A DNA stretch of 30,870 bases from Myxococcales bacterium (GTDB lineage Bacteria > Myxococcota_A > Polyangia > Polyangiales > JADJMO01): the NCBI GenBank assembly GCA_021783935.1, contig JAJXTK010000005.1, positions 1 to 30,870 on the forward strand. The letters run 5' to 3'. A model generated the notes under the pieces. That model did not search any database. It was not told the DNA's origin and was given only the letters and a program-made list of their open reading frames with translations. The position numbers and the translations under genes were made by a program. Of the stretch, positions 18,701-25,625 are shown piece after piece; the first letter of the stretch is position 1; every line of letters starts with the position of its first letter.

Positions 18701-19195
18701 GACGGTCACGTCGGCCGTGCCCACCGCGCCGCCGAAGGTCGCCTCCACGCGCGCCTTGCCGGCGGTGACGGCGTGGGCGTTGCCCGACGCGTCGATGGTG
18801 AGGACCGCCGGGTTCGTCGACGTCCACGCCGCGGCGGTGGTCACGTCCAGGATCGCGCCGGTCGAGAACTGCGCGCGCGCCGTGAACGCCTGTATTCCGC
18901 CGATCGGGAGCGTCGCGAACGCAGGATCGACCACGACCAGCGTGACGTTCGCGTCGGGTAGCCCGTCGGTCGGCGCGTCGCTCGCACCGTCGGGCGACGC
19001 GTCGGGCTCGCCGTCCGTGGCGCCGTCGCCGCCGTCGAGGCCGACGTCGCCGGCATCGCCGCCATCGGCAGCGAGGCCGTATTCGTCCCAGAGGGCGGCC
19101 CGGCCACAGGCGGCGAGCGACAAGCCCGCCACGGCGACGACGAAGGCACGAAGGAGCAACCAGAAGGATCGCGTGGGGGAGGACGCGGTAAGCAT
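15761..19195 (-). CDS. Giant lipoprotein with twelve tandem BIG2 Ig-like domains
   Basis: A 1144-residue predicted cell-surface or periplasmic lipoprotein. The ATG at 19193-19195 has a strong GGAGGT 5 bases upstream and yields a signal peptide with lipobox LAAC (Cys30). An acidic Asp/Gly/Ala linker (about 41-82) is followed by twelve consecutive repeats of 80-95 residues to the C-terminus. Each has the bacterial Ig-like group 2 pattern: I-x-V-x-P at the start, A-x-x-x-Y/F-S-D-G-T-x-x-D-V-T, W-x-S-S-x-x-x-V-A-x-V, G-x-x-x-x-x-G-x-x-x-I-x-A, and G-V-T-G-S-A-T-L-T-V-T-x-A-T-L at the end. No enzymatic or C-terminal binding domain follows. Adhesin or stalk-like roles are usual for such arrays, but the partner is unknown. 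It is separated from the downstream operon by a hairpin. Confidence 0.9.
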   Translation of the reverse strand: MLTASSPTRSFWLLLRAFVVAVAGLSLAACGRAALWDEYGLAADGGDAGDVGLDGGDGATDGEPDASPDGASDAPTDGLPDANVTLVVVDPAFATLPIGGIQAFTARAQFSTGAILDVTTAAAWTSTNPAVLTIDASGNAHAVTAGKARVEATFGGAVGTADVTVTGDPVVGLQVSPPSGSTAPGGTVAFTASAITKSGAVLDVTASAVWSSSDPTIATVATGVATGVGAGTASITAAFGGFSARAFLTVTGKTLAQVQISPFAPTLSVGASVALKATAVYTDLTTADVTSTSTWASSAPTIATVDFTGNATGVKAGSTIVSATFGGMTGTTPVTVTGATLLSLSINPAAATISPSTTVGLKATATYSDGTTVDVTASAAWTSSDTTVATASAGLVAGIAPGSATIDAAFGGMTGSATITVSPATLLLITITPANPSLPIGGTLSFKATGTYSGGATQDLTTSVTWSVGDSTIASVSNAPGQNGVATPLKVGTTSVQASLGGVTGSTTLTVTAATLQSIAITPSTLSLVQGAKQLVTAKGTYSDGSTLDVTTTCTWSRANAAVATVSNGAGSQGQLAAVGVGTTTISCTLAGVTGSATVTVTSPTLGSLAVSPIAPTCHVGNVLQFQAQAITTAGTTQNVTNAATWSSSDAAIVQPAGPPGRFRCVATGSATVSATYNGLSASTPVTVSGAVAVSLQVDPVDASLAVGATQQYQAVAIFSDGTSQNVTFQATWTSSDTTVAQIATGGPGPGGGGRGVAHALSPGATTITAQWNGLTGSTTLTVTSATVVSISVSPAARSVPAGTRIAYSAMAIYSDGTSRDVTNQATWTSSNPAVAQVSDGIGSKGQATAIAPGTTTLSATYQGVTGSATLTVTAATLVSVQVTCTPPTVPVGVPADCRAAALYSDSTSRDVTGAATWTSSTPSVAAVSDAAGSKGVVTSLAAGTTSINASFQGVAGQFSLTVTSATLQSIQLTPFQPRLPVGYGVRLVATAIFSDGTTMEVTSLATWTSSASGVAAVSDTAGSKGVVSALSPGSATIQASYLGVAGTDLVTVTSATLASIAITPNPASVPSSGTTQLAATGTFSDGSTLDVTTFVTWYSSNTSVADVSNAAGTKGLAYGFAPGTVTVTAVRSGVTGSASLTVN

Positions 19196-19670
19196 CGAGA
19201 ACCTCCGCAGGCGCGCGGGGCGCCTCGGTCGGCAAGAAGAGGCATCGGCCGTCACGGAGCGCACGGCGGCGCCTGCATCGTTGGATCTTCCGGGGCCGGA
19301 TGCCATGCGGGACGCCACAAAGAACGAGCTACCGTCGGCAAGCCCCCGGCTCCCGGCGCGCAGGCGGCGGCGCGTGGCGCTTGCGGGGGCAGTTGGAGAG
19401 TGCTAATCGCATCCTTCGGACGCGCCCTCGCGACGCCGCGCTCGCTCGAACGTGCCGGCTCCGCGCGCAGCGACGACGTCCGAGGTGGGTCGTGAAGAAG
19501 GGTCGCGCTGCGACCTGGGCTCTCGCCCCGCTGCGTCGGGCTCCGATGCGAGCCCCCGCGGTTGAGCGTTCCGAGTCTGCGACCCGCGGGGCGCACCGGG
19601 GAAACCACCCCCGCCATGCGCTGCCGGGGTCCTGCGCACGCGCCGGCGTGCAGAGAGAACGAGTCGACGC
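19196..19670. other. Divergent intergenic region, no gene seen
   Basis: This 475-base region lies between the divergent BIG2 lipoprotein and SNF2 genes. Several open frames cross it, but their products are Arg/Ala/Pro-rich without family character or ribosome sites, so I call none. It must hold both promoters; apart from the BIG2 gene's GGAGGT at 19201-19206 I find no convincing promoter pair. A slightly less G+C-rich patch lies near 19390-19420. Confidence 0.5.
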
Positions 19671-22600
19671 TTGTCGAGCCCGCAGCTTGAACGGGTCCCT
19701 GCGCGAGGTCCTTTCGCCGACGCCGTCGCGTCGCTGAGCGACCGAGCGCTCCGCAGACTGCTCGGCGCGCGCGCCTATCTGCGCGGCTGCGACTACGTGC
19801 GCCGCCACGCGGTCTCCGACCTCGTCGTCGAAGAGGCGGGCGCGCGCGCGGTCGTGCGCGGCACGGCCCAGACGCCGTACGAGGTCCGCGTCACGCTGTC
19901 GCAGAGCGACATCTCGTCCCAGTGCAGCTGCCCCGCGTTCTCGAAGATCGACGGGCACTGCAAGCACGTCGCCGCGCTGCTCATCGCCCTGCGCGATCAG
20001 GTGCGCGGGCCGAGGCAGCCGGGCTCGCCCCATGGGCGCGACGGCGACGCCGGCTCGGCAGGCGCGCCGAGCGCACGCGGCGGCGACGACCTCGGCGCCC
20101 GCACCGAGCTCGACCCGCTCTCGCGTCGCGTGCGTCGCGGGCGTCGGCCGCTGCACACCGTCCACGCGGGGGGCGGCGGTACGAACCTCTCTCCCGCCCG
20201 CGCGCTCATGGCGCCGACGGGGCTCGAGGCGTGGCTCCCCGACGACGTCCCCGCGCACGGCTTCGCGGCCCTCGAGTTCCGCGTCTCGGTGCGCGCCTCG
20301 TCGCTCCACGTCGTGGTCATGGATCCGGCGCTGCGCGCGCCCGTCTCGCCGGCCGAGGCGCTCTCGAACACGGCGTCGGCGCCCACCGGCGATCGCGAGG
20401 CGCTCCGGCTGCTCGCGCGCCTCGAGCGGGGCGACGCGCGCCGCGGCCTCGCGCTTCGCGGCGAGGACGCCGCCGATTTGATCACGCGCCTCGAGGGGCG
20501 CCGCGTGCTGCTCGAGCCGTCGCTCATGCAGCTGCGCTGGGGCGAAGAGCCGGTGCGCTGCCGGTTCGATCTCGAGCTCTCGCGCCGCGCCCTGCCCGCG
20601 AACGGCGCGCCCGAGCAGGAGTCGCTCACCGTGCGCGCGTCGTTCGAGCGCAAGAGCGACGGTCGGCGCTTCCAGCTCTCGAGCGGCGCGTGGTTCGAGG
20701 GGGCGCCCGGGTGGCACATCGACGTCACCGAGGGGATCGCGCGCCCGCTCGACAAGCGCGTCACGCCGGCGTGGCTCCAGCGCCTGTGGCGCACGCCGCA
20801 GCTGACCTTCCCGCTCGCGGAGCTCCCGCGGCTGCTCGGCGAGTCGATCCCGCGCATCGCCGCCGAGGTCGGCGCCGAGCTGCCGGCCATCACGGACGTC
20901 GCCGACGAGATCGATCTGCCGCCGCGCTTCAAGCTCCGCGCGTTCGGCGAGCTGATCGAGTCGCACGTGCAGCTCTCGGCCGCCTACGGCGACGTCGAGA
21001 TCGAGGTGCGCGCCGACGGCATGTCGCCGCCGATCGCGGTGCTGCCGCCGCCCGGGCCGGGCAAGAAGGCGCGATGCGTGCGCGCGAACGTGCTCGCGCA
21101 GCAGGAGGCCGTCGGGCGGGTGCGGGCGCTCGGCTTCCTGCCCGACGAGGAGGGCAAGGGGCTAGTCTGCCGCGGCGACGACGCGATCGTCTTCTGGACC
21201 GAAGGGCTCGGCTCGCTCCCCGAAGAGTGGGAGTTCTTCGTCCCCGACGATCTCGTCGACGTCCAGGTGCGCTCGGAGGCGGTCGGCGCGCGCGCGCGCA
21301 TCTCGAGCGGCATGGACTGGCTCTCGGTGAGGATCACCTTCCAGGCGGGGGGCGTCACCGTGCCGCCCGACGAGCTCGCGCGCTGCCTCACCGAGGGGCG
21401 CCGCTACGTGAAGCTCGAGGACGGCAGCTTCGCGCGCCTGGACGCCGCGAAGGTGCGCGACGTGCTCGCGCGGCAGGCCGAGATCCTCGCGGGCGGCAAG
21501 GGGGGCAAGGTCTCGCTCGCGCAGGCCGGCCGGGTGCAGGAGCTGCTGCAGCACGTCGCGCAGGCGCAGGTCGCGCCCGAGGCGAAGGAGCTGTTCGAGC
21601 GGCTCGGCTCCGTCGCGGAGATCGGGGCCGTGAAGAAGCCCCGCGGCCTCAAGGCCACGCTGCGCCCCTATCAGGAGTCGGGCCTCGCGTGGCTCGTCTT
21701 CCTGCACGAGCTCGGCAGCGGCGGCGTCCTCGCCGACGACATGGGCCTCGGCAAGACGGTGGAGGCCATTGCGCTGCTCTTGCACCTGAAGAACGAGCGC
21801 AAGAAGAAGATCGACGCGGGCGAAGAGCCGGGGCCGGGGCTGACGCTGATCGTCGCGCCGACGTCGGTCGTGCCCAATTGGCTGCGCGAGATCGAGAAGT
21901 TCGGCCCGTCGCTCAAGGCGATGGCGTGGCACGGCCAAGATCGCCACGAGCGCGTCGAGGAGATCGGCGATCACGACATCCTGATCACGAGCTACGCCCT
22001 CATGCGCCGCGACGAGGAGCAGCTCGGCAAGCTCGATCTCGCCTACGCGATCCTCGACGAGGCGCAGCAGATCAAGAACCCTCTCTCGGCGACCGCGCGC
22101 GCCGCCAAGAAGCTCAAGGCGCTGCGTCGCCTCGCGCTCACCGGCACGCCGATCGAGAACCGGCTCAGCGAGATCTGGTCGATCTTCGACTTCGTCTCGC
22201 CGGGCCTGCTCGGCGAGCTCGCGCGCTTCGAGCAGCGTTATGCGACCCCGATCGATCGCGGCGACAGCAAGGCCGCGGCGCGCCTGCGCGCGACGATCCA
22301 TCCGTTCGTGCTGCGGCGCACCAAGGAGGAGGTCGCCAAGGATCTGCCCGAGAAGATCGAGATCGATCAGCAGGTCGACCTCGCGAGCGAGCAGCAGAAG
22401 CTCTACGCGCAGGTGCTCCAGGAGGTGCGCGCCAGCGTGCTCGGCGAGGTCGAGCGCGTTGGCGTCGCCAAGGCGCACATCCAGATCCTCGCCGCGCTCA
22501 CGCGGCTGCGCCAGGTCGCCTGCGATCCGCGCCTGCTCGGGCTGCCGCGCCCCTTCGGCGACGAAGACAGCGGCAAGCTCGCGGCGCTCCGGGAGCTCGT

Positions 22601-23078
22601 CTCCGAGGCCTACTCGGGGGGCCACCGCGTGCTCGTCTTCTCGCAGTTCGTGACGATGCTGCAGATCATCAAGAAGGCGCTCGACGAGGACGGGATCAAG
22701 TACGAGTACCTCGACGGCTCCACCAAAGATCGCTCCGAGCGGGTCGATCGTTTCCAGAGCGATCCGACGGTCACCGTGTTCCTCATCTCGCTCAAGGCGG
22801 GCGGCTTCGGGCTCAACCTCACGGGGGCCGACACGGTCGTGCACTTCGATCCGTGGTGGAACCCCGCGGTCGAGGACCAGGCGACCGACCGCGCGCACCG
22901 CATCGGGCAGACCAAGGTCGTCACGGCCTACAAGCTCATCGCCAAGGGCACCATCGAGGAGAAGATCGTCCAGCTCGCCCAGAAGAAGCGCGGGCTGGTC
23001 GAGACGGTGCTCACCGAGGACGCGGGCGGCGTGAAGAAGCTCACGAAGGCCGACGTCGACGACTTGTTCGCGGATTGA
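19671..23078 (+). CDS. SWIM zinc-finger SNF2-family helicase
   Basis: A 1135-residue SWI2/SNF2 ATPase of the bacterial RapA/HepA-like class that translocates on double-stranded DNA. The best start is TTG 19671; no ATG or GTG occurs before the zinc finger, so the start is uncertain. The SWIM finger is C85-x-C87-x9-C97-x-H99. Residues about 130-650 are an unassigned region typical of this subgroup. The helicase core follows: LRPYQESGLAWL, Walker A DDMGLGKT (K695), Walker B box DEAQ (796-799), LTGTPIENRL, then the second lobe from about 985 with RVLVFSQF, SLKAGGFGLNLTGAD, DPWWNPAVEDQATDRAHRIGQ. All catalytic motifs are intact. Its role (transcription recycling, repair or chromosome structure) cannot be read from the neighbours. 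Confidence 0.94.
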   Translation: MSSPQLERVPARGPFADAVASLSDRALRRLLGARAYLRGCDYVRRHAVSDLVVEEAGARAVVRGTAQTPYEVRVTLSQSDISSQCSCPAFSKIDGHCKHVAALLIALRDQVRGPRQPGSPHGRDGDAGSAGAPSARGGDDLGARTELDPLSRRVRRGRRPLHTVHAGGGGTNLSPARALMAPTGLEAWLPDDVPAHGFAALEFRVSVRASSLHVVVMDPALRAPVSPAEALSNTASAPTGDREALRLLARLERGDARRGLALRGEDAADLITRLEGRRVLLEPSLMQLRWGEEPVRCRFDLELSRRALPANGAPEQESLTVRASFERKSDGRRFQLSSGAWFEGAPGWHIDVTEGIARPLDKRVTPAWLQRLWRTPQLTFPLAELPRLLGESIPRIAAEVGAELPAITDVADEIDLPPRFKLRAFGELIESHVQLSAAYGDVEIEVRADGMSPPIAVLPPPGPGKKARCVRANVLAQQEAVGRVRALGFLPDEEGKGLVCRGDDAIVFWTEGLGSLPEEWEFFVPDDLVDVQVRSEAVGARARISSGMDWLSVRITFQAGGVTVPPDELARCLTEGRRYVKLEDGSFARLDAAKVRDVLARQAEILAGGKGGKVSLAQAGRVQELLQHVAQAQVAPEAKELFERLGSVAEIGAVKKPRGLKATLRPYQESGLAWLVFLHELGSGGVLADDMGLGKTVEAIALLLHLKNERKKKIDAGEEPGPGLTLIVAPTSVVPNWLREIEKFGPSLKAMAWHGQDRHERVEEIGDHDILITSYALMRRDEEQLGKLDLAYAILDEAQQIKNPLSATARAAKKLKALRRLALTGTPIENRLSEIWSIFDFVSPGLLGELARFEQRYATPIDRGDSKAAARLRATIHPFVLRRTKEEVAKDLPEKIEIDQQVDLASEQQKLYAQVLQEVRASVLGEVERVGVAKAHIQILAALTRLRQVACDPRLLGLPRPFGDEDSGKLAALRELVSEAYSGGHRVLVFSQFVTMLQIIKKALDEDGIKYEYLDGSTKDRSERVDRFQSDPTVTVFLISLKAGGFGLNLTGADTVVHFDPWWNPAVEDQATDRAHRIGQTKVVTAYKLIAKGTIEEKIVQLAQKKRGLVETVLTEDAGGVKKLTKADVDDLFAD

Positions 23079-23083
23079 AGCGG

Positions 23084-23105
23084 CGCGCGCCCTGGCCCGC
23101 GCGCG
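23084..23105 (+). terminator. Weak G+C hairpin after the SNF2 gene
   Basis: CGCGCGC / GCGCGCG around an 8-base loop, starting 5 bases after the SNF2 stop. There is no T-run and such stems are common by chance at this base composition. Confidence 0.25.
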
Positions 23106-23183
23106 GCGTGACGTCGCGGGGGGCCGGCGATGGGGGCACACATTTCTTTAATGCCGGTCGCCAGGGTCGCGTTCGCGATCTGC

Positions 23184-23189
23184 TAGGCT
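23184..23189 (+). promoter_or_regulatory. Candidate extended -10 (TGCTAGGCT) for the TPR gene
   Basis: TAGGCT, preceded by TGC, lies 7 bases before the ATG at 23197, the spacing of a leaderless start. The region just upstream (ATTTCTTTAATG, 23143-23154) is AT-rich for this genome. No TTG-type -35 stands at 17 bases. Confidence 0.45.
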
Positions 23190-23196
23190 CCCGTGG

Positions 23197-23991
23197 ATGT
23201 TCCGGGGCGCACGTGCCCTCTTGCTGCTCGTCGGTGTCGCGATCCTCGCCTCGCCGGTGCTCGCGCGCGCCTCGGGTGGGGACGACGAGGCCGACGGGGA
23301 GCAGTCGAAGTCCGCGCGCAAGGAGCAGGCGCTCAAGCACTTCCTGCGGGCGCAGGAGCTCTACAAGCTCGGGCGCTATCGCGAGGCCATCGCGCGCCTG
23401 GAGGCCGCGGTGGCGCTCGATCCGCAGGCGCCGGACCTCTGGTACAACCTCGGCGTCGTCCACGAGAAGCTCGGGGAGGCCGACGACGCGATCGTGGCCT
23501 ACGAGCGCTACCTCAAGCTGCTCGGCCCCGACGCCGACGTCGAGGAGGTCAAGCGCATCCGCGGCTTCATCGAGCGCCTGCGCGGCGCCAAGACCGAGCT
23601 CAAGGCGCGCGAGGCCAAGCGCATGGAGCACCGCTTCACGCCCTTCTCGACGACGCTCTTGGTCTCGAGCGGCGTCTCGCTCGCGGCGACGGGCGTGTTC
23701 TCGTACCTCGCGATCCACGACGATCGCGCCGCGCGCAACTTCACCGTGGGCAGCGGCGGCACCTACGCGGCGCGGCAGACGCTCATCGATCGCTCGCGCG
23801 CCGAGGCGATCTTCGCCGACGTCTTCGGCGCGCTCACGCTCGTCACCGGCGGCGTCGCGCTGACGCTGTATCTGTCGTCGGAGCACCCGAAGAGCGACGA
23901 TCTGCCCGGCGCTCCGCCGGCGAGGGCCGCGTGGATCGGCGTCAGCCCGCTGGTCGGCGGCGGCGCGGTGCAGCTCGGCATGGTGTTCTGA
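23197..23991 (+). CDS. TPR-repeat membrane protein
   Basis: A 264-residue envelope protein with a signal peptide (cleavage likely after ALARA, about residue 25), two TPR repeats (about 44-77 and 78-111: RAQELYKLGRYREAIARLEAAVALDP and WYNLGVVHEKLGEADDAIVAYERYL), a charged helical segment (115-145), and two hydrophobic helices (about 151-173 and 207-226). It ends in a short Gly-rich hydrophobic tail closing GAVQLGMVF, which resembles a last beta-strand. TPRs bind other proteins; the partner is not evident. Myxobacteria have many such TPR-plus-two-helix proteins of unknown role. It is translationally coupled (TGATG) to the following lipoprotein gene, suggesting joint function. Confidence 0.85.
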   Translation: MFRGARALLLLVGVAILASPVLARASGGDDEADGEQSKSARKEQALKHFLRAQELYKLGRYREAIARLEAAVALDPQAPDLWYNLGVVHEKLGEADDAIVAYERYLKLLGPDADVEEVKRIRGFIERLRGAKTELKAREAKRMEHRFTPFSTTLLVSSGVSLAATGVFSYLAIHDDRAARNFTVGSGGTYAARQTLIDRSRAEAIFADVFGALTLVTGGVALTLYLSSEHPKSDDLPGAPPARAAWIGVSPLVGGGAVQLGMVF

Positions 23992-25379
23992 TGGCGCCGT
24001 CGTCTCTCGCCCGCGTCGCGCGTCGCCTCGTCGGCGGCTGTGCCATCGCGCTGACGGCCGTGGCGGGCGGGTCGGCCTGCCAGCTCGCGCTGACTGCCGA
24101 CTCGACCGATCCGCCGTGCGATCTGCCGCCGGAGTCGCCCTGCGGCGATCACCGGATTTGCCGCGCCGGGCGCTGCAGCGTGTGCGTGCCGCACCAGGAG
24201 ATCTGCAACGGCCTCGACGACGACTGCGACGGCGTGATCGACAACGGCTTCGATCAGGACGGCGACGGCTACTCGACCTGCGTCGCGGACAAGTCGCTCT
24301 ACGACTGCAACGACGATCCGGCGACCGGCTACGGCATCCACCCGGGCGCCCCCGAGATCTGCAACGGCATCGACGACAACTGCAACGGCAAGATCGACGA
24401 GGAGCCCAACGACTGCAGCGAGAAGGGGCTCGAGTGCTGGAGCGACAAGGCCGAGTGCGTGGCGCGCGGCGACTGTCGCCTCCATGGCTGCACCAGCGGC
24501 GGCTGCGATCCGACGACCGGCAAGTGCACGGCGCCCGACTGCGTGACGGTCCCGAACTGCCCCGTCGGCACGCGCTGCGACAGCAAGTCGCGCACCTGCG
24601 TCGAGAGCGCCGGCCTCGGCGACGCCTGCGACTCGACCATCCTCTGCGACACCGGGCAAGGGCAGTGCGTCAGCGCCAGCGTGCTCGGCCTCACGGGGGT
24701 CACCGGCTCGGTCTGCACGACCGGGTGCTGCTCGACCGACGAGTGCCCATCCGAGTTCGTGTGCCGCGCCTCGGGCAACGGCAGCTCCATGTGCGTGCGC
24801 GCGACCGACGCGGGGGTGAGCCTCGGCCGCGCGGGGGTCCTCGGCAGCTGCACCACCGGCGCCGACTGCCGGAGCGGCTCCTGCCAAGCGGGCGTCTGCA
24901 CCGACGTCTGCTGCGGGCAGACCACGTGCGCCAACGGCGCCGGCGCGTGCTCGATCCGCTCCGGCGATCACGACTTCCTGTGTCGGCCGAAGTCGGGGGG
25001 GAGCGACTATTACGGCAATTGCCAGAGCGGGGGCGACTGCACGAGCGGCCTCTGCCTCGGGGCGGGCAGCTGGTCGTACGGCTGGTGCACCAAGCACTGT
25101 TGCTCGTCGGCCGACTGCGCCGCCGGCGACGTCTGCCACACCGCCGACGTCGGCAACGGCACGGTCGTCGCGTACTGCGATCAGGTCTATTGGTCGGTCG
25201 GCACCAAGCTCGGCGGCGACACCTGCGCCCACGACTCCGACTGCCGCAGCGGCAGCTGCCCTGCCGGCCGCTGCGACGACACCTGCTGCCAGGACTCCGA
25301 CTGCGCCGGCGGCACCGTCTGCCTGCCCACCAAGGACGCGACCGGGTATCCGATGCACTGCCAGGTCGCGGCGCAGTAG
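23991..25379 (+). CDS. MopE-like Cys/Asp-rich metal-binding lipoprotein
   Basis: A 462-residue predicted lipoprotein; the ATG at 23991 overlaps the TPR stop by one base. The signal peptide has lipobox GSAC (Cys30). Two copies of the MopE-type putative metal-binding motif lie near residues 75-145: EICNGLDDDCDGVIDNGFDQ and EICNGIDDNCNGKIDE, separated by DGDGYSTC and DCNDDPA segments. The family is named for a copper-binding methanotroph protein, but Asp-rich loops here could equally hold Ca2+; the metal is inferred. The remaining 300 residues are Cys modules with repeated DCxSGxC and CC pairs (CRSGSCQAGVCTDVCC, CRSGSCPAGRCDDTCC). No enzymatic domain is seen. Its stop directly abuts the stop of the convergent small membrane gene. 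Confidence 0.87.
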   Translation: MAPSSLARVARRLVGGCAIALTAVAGGSACQLALTADSTDPPCDLPPESPCGDHRICRAGRCSVCVPHQEICNGLDDDCDGVIDNGFDQDGDGYSTCVADKSLYDCNDDPATGYGIHPGAPEICNGIDDNCNGKIDEEPNDCSEKGLECWSDKAECVARGDCRLHGCTSGGCDPTTGKCTAPDCVTVPNCPVGTRCDSKSRTCVESAGLGDACDSTILCDTGQGQCVSASVLGLTGVTGSVCTTGCCSTDECPSEFVCRASGNGSSMCVRATDAGVSLGRAGVLGSCTTGADCRSGSCQAGVCTDVCCGQTTCANGAGACSIRSGDHDFLCRPKSGGSDYYGNCQSGGDCTSGLCLGAGSWSYGWCTKHCCSSADCAAGDVCHTADVGNGTVVAYCDQVYWSVGTKLGGDTCAHDSDCRSGSCPAGRCDDTCCQDSDCAGGTVCLPTKDATGYPMHCQVAAQ

Positions 25380-25610
25380 TCACTTCACGACCAAGTCCCG
25401 CCCGAAGGCGGCGATCAACGCGACGCCCGCGAAGACGAGGCCGACGCCGACGGCGAGCGGTAGCAGCTCGCGCCGTCCGAGGCGCACGCGCCAGTCCTTC
25501 GTTCGCAGCCCGTGCACGACGATCCGCGCGCCGACCACCGCGCCCCACAGGGCGGTCGCCGGCAGCGCCACGAAGAACGCGAACAGCACGTAGACGAGGA
25601 CCAGCTCCAT
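25380..25610 (-). CDS. Small two-helix membrane protein
   Basis: A 76-residue protein with two hydrophobic helices (about 4-32 and 49-70) around a basic loop (RTKDWRVRLGRREL), so probably inner-membrane with a cytoplasmic hairpin loop. I recognise no family. It starts 15 bases after the priA stop on the same strand, so is likely the distal gene of the kal-kce/priA unit. Its TGA begins one base after the stop of the convergent MopE-like gene, leaving no room for a terminator. The reading frame has normal codon use and a plausible topology, but as a short gene it is less certain. Confidence 0.65.
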   Translation of the reverse strand: MELVLVYVLFAFFVALPATALWGAVVGARIVVHGLRTKDWRVRLGRRELLPLAVGVGLVFAGVALIAAFGRDLVVK

Positions 25611-25625
25611 CTCCCCTCCGAGCGG

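Noticed and set aside
14210..18961. Very long open frame (about 1580 codons) on the plus strand
   Set aside because: It is an antisense shadow of the lipoprotein and BIG2 genes: Arg/Ala/Gly/Asp-rich, no domain, produced by G+C-rich third positions lacking stops.
19252..19670. Possible small genes in the BIG2-SNF2 spacer
   Set aside because: Candidate frames on both strands overlap each other, lack ribosome sites and give Arg/Pro/Ala-rich products without recognisable features.
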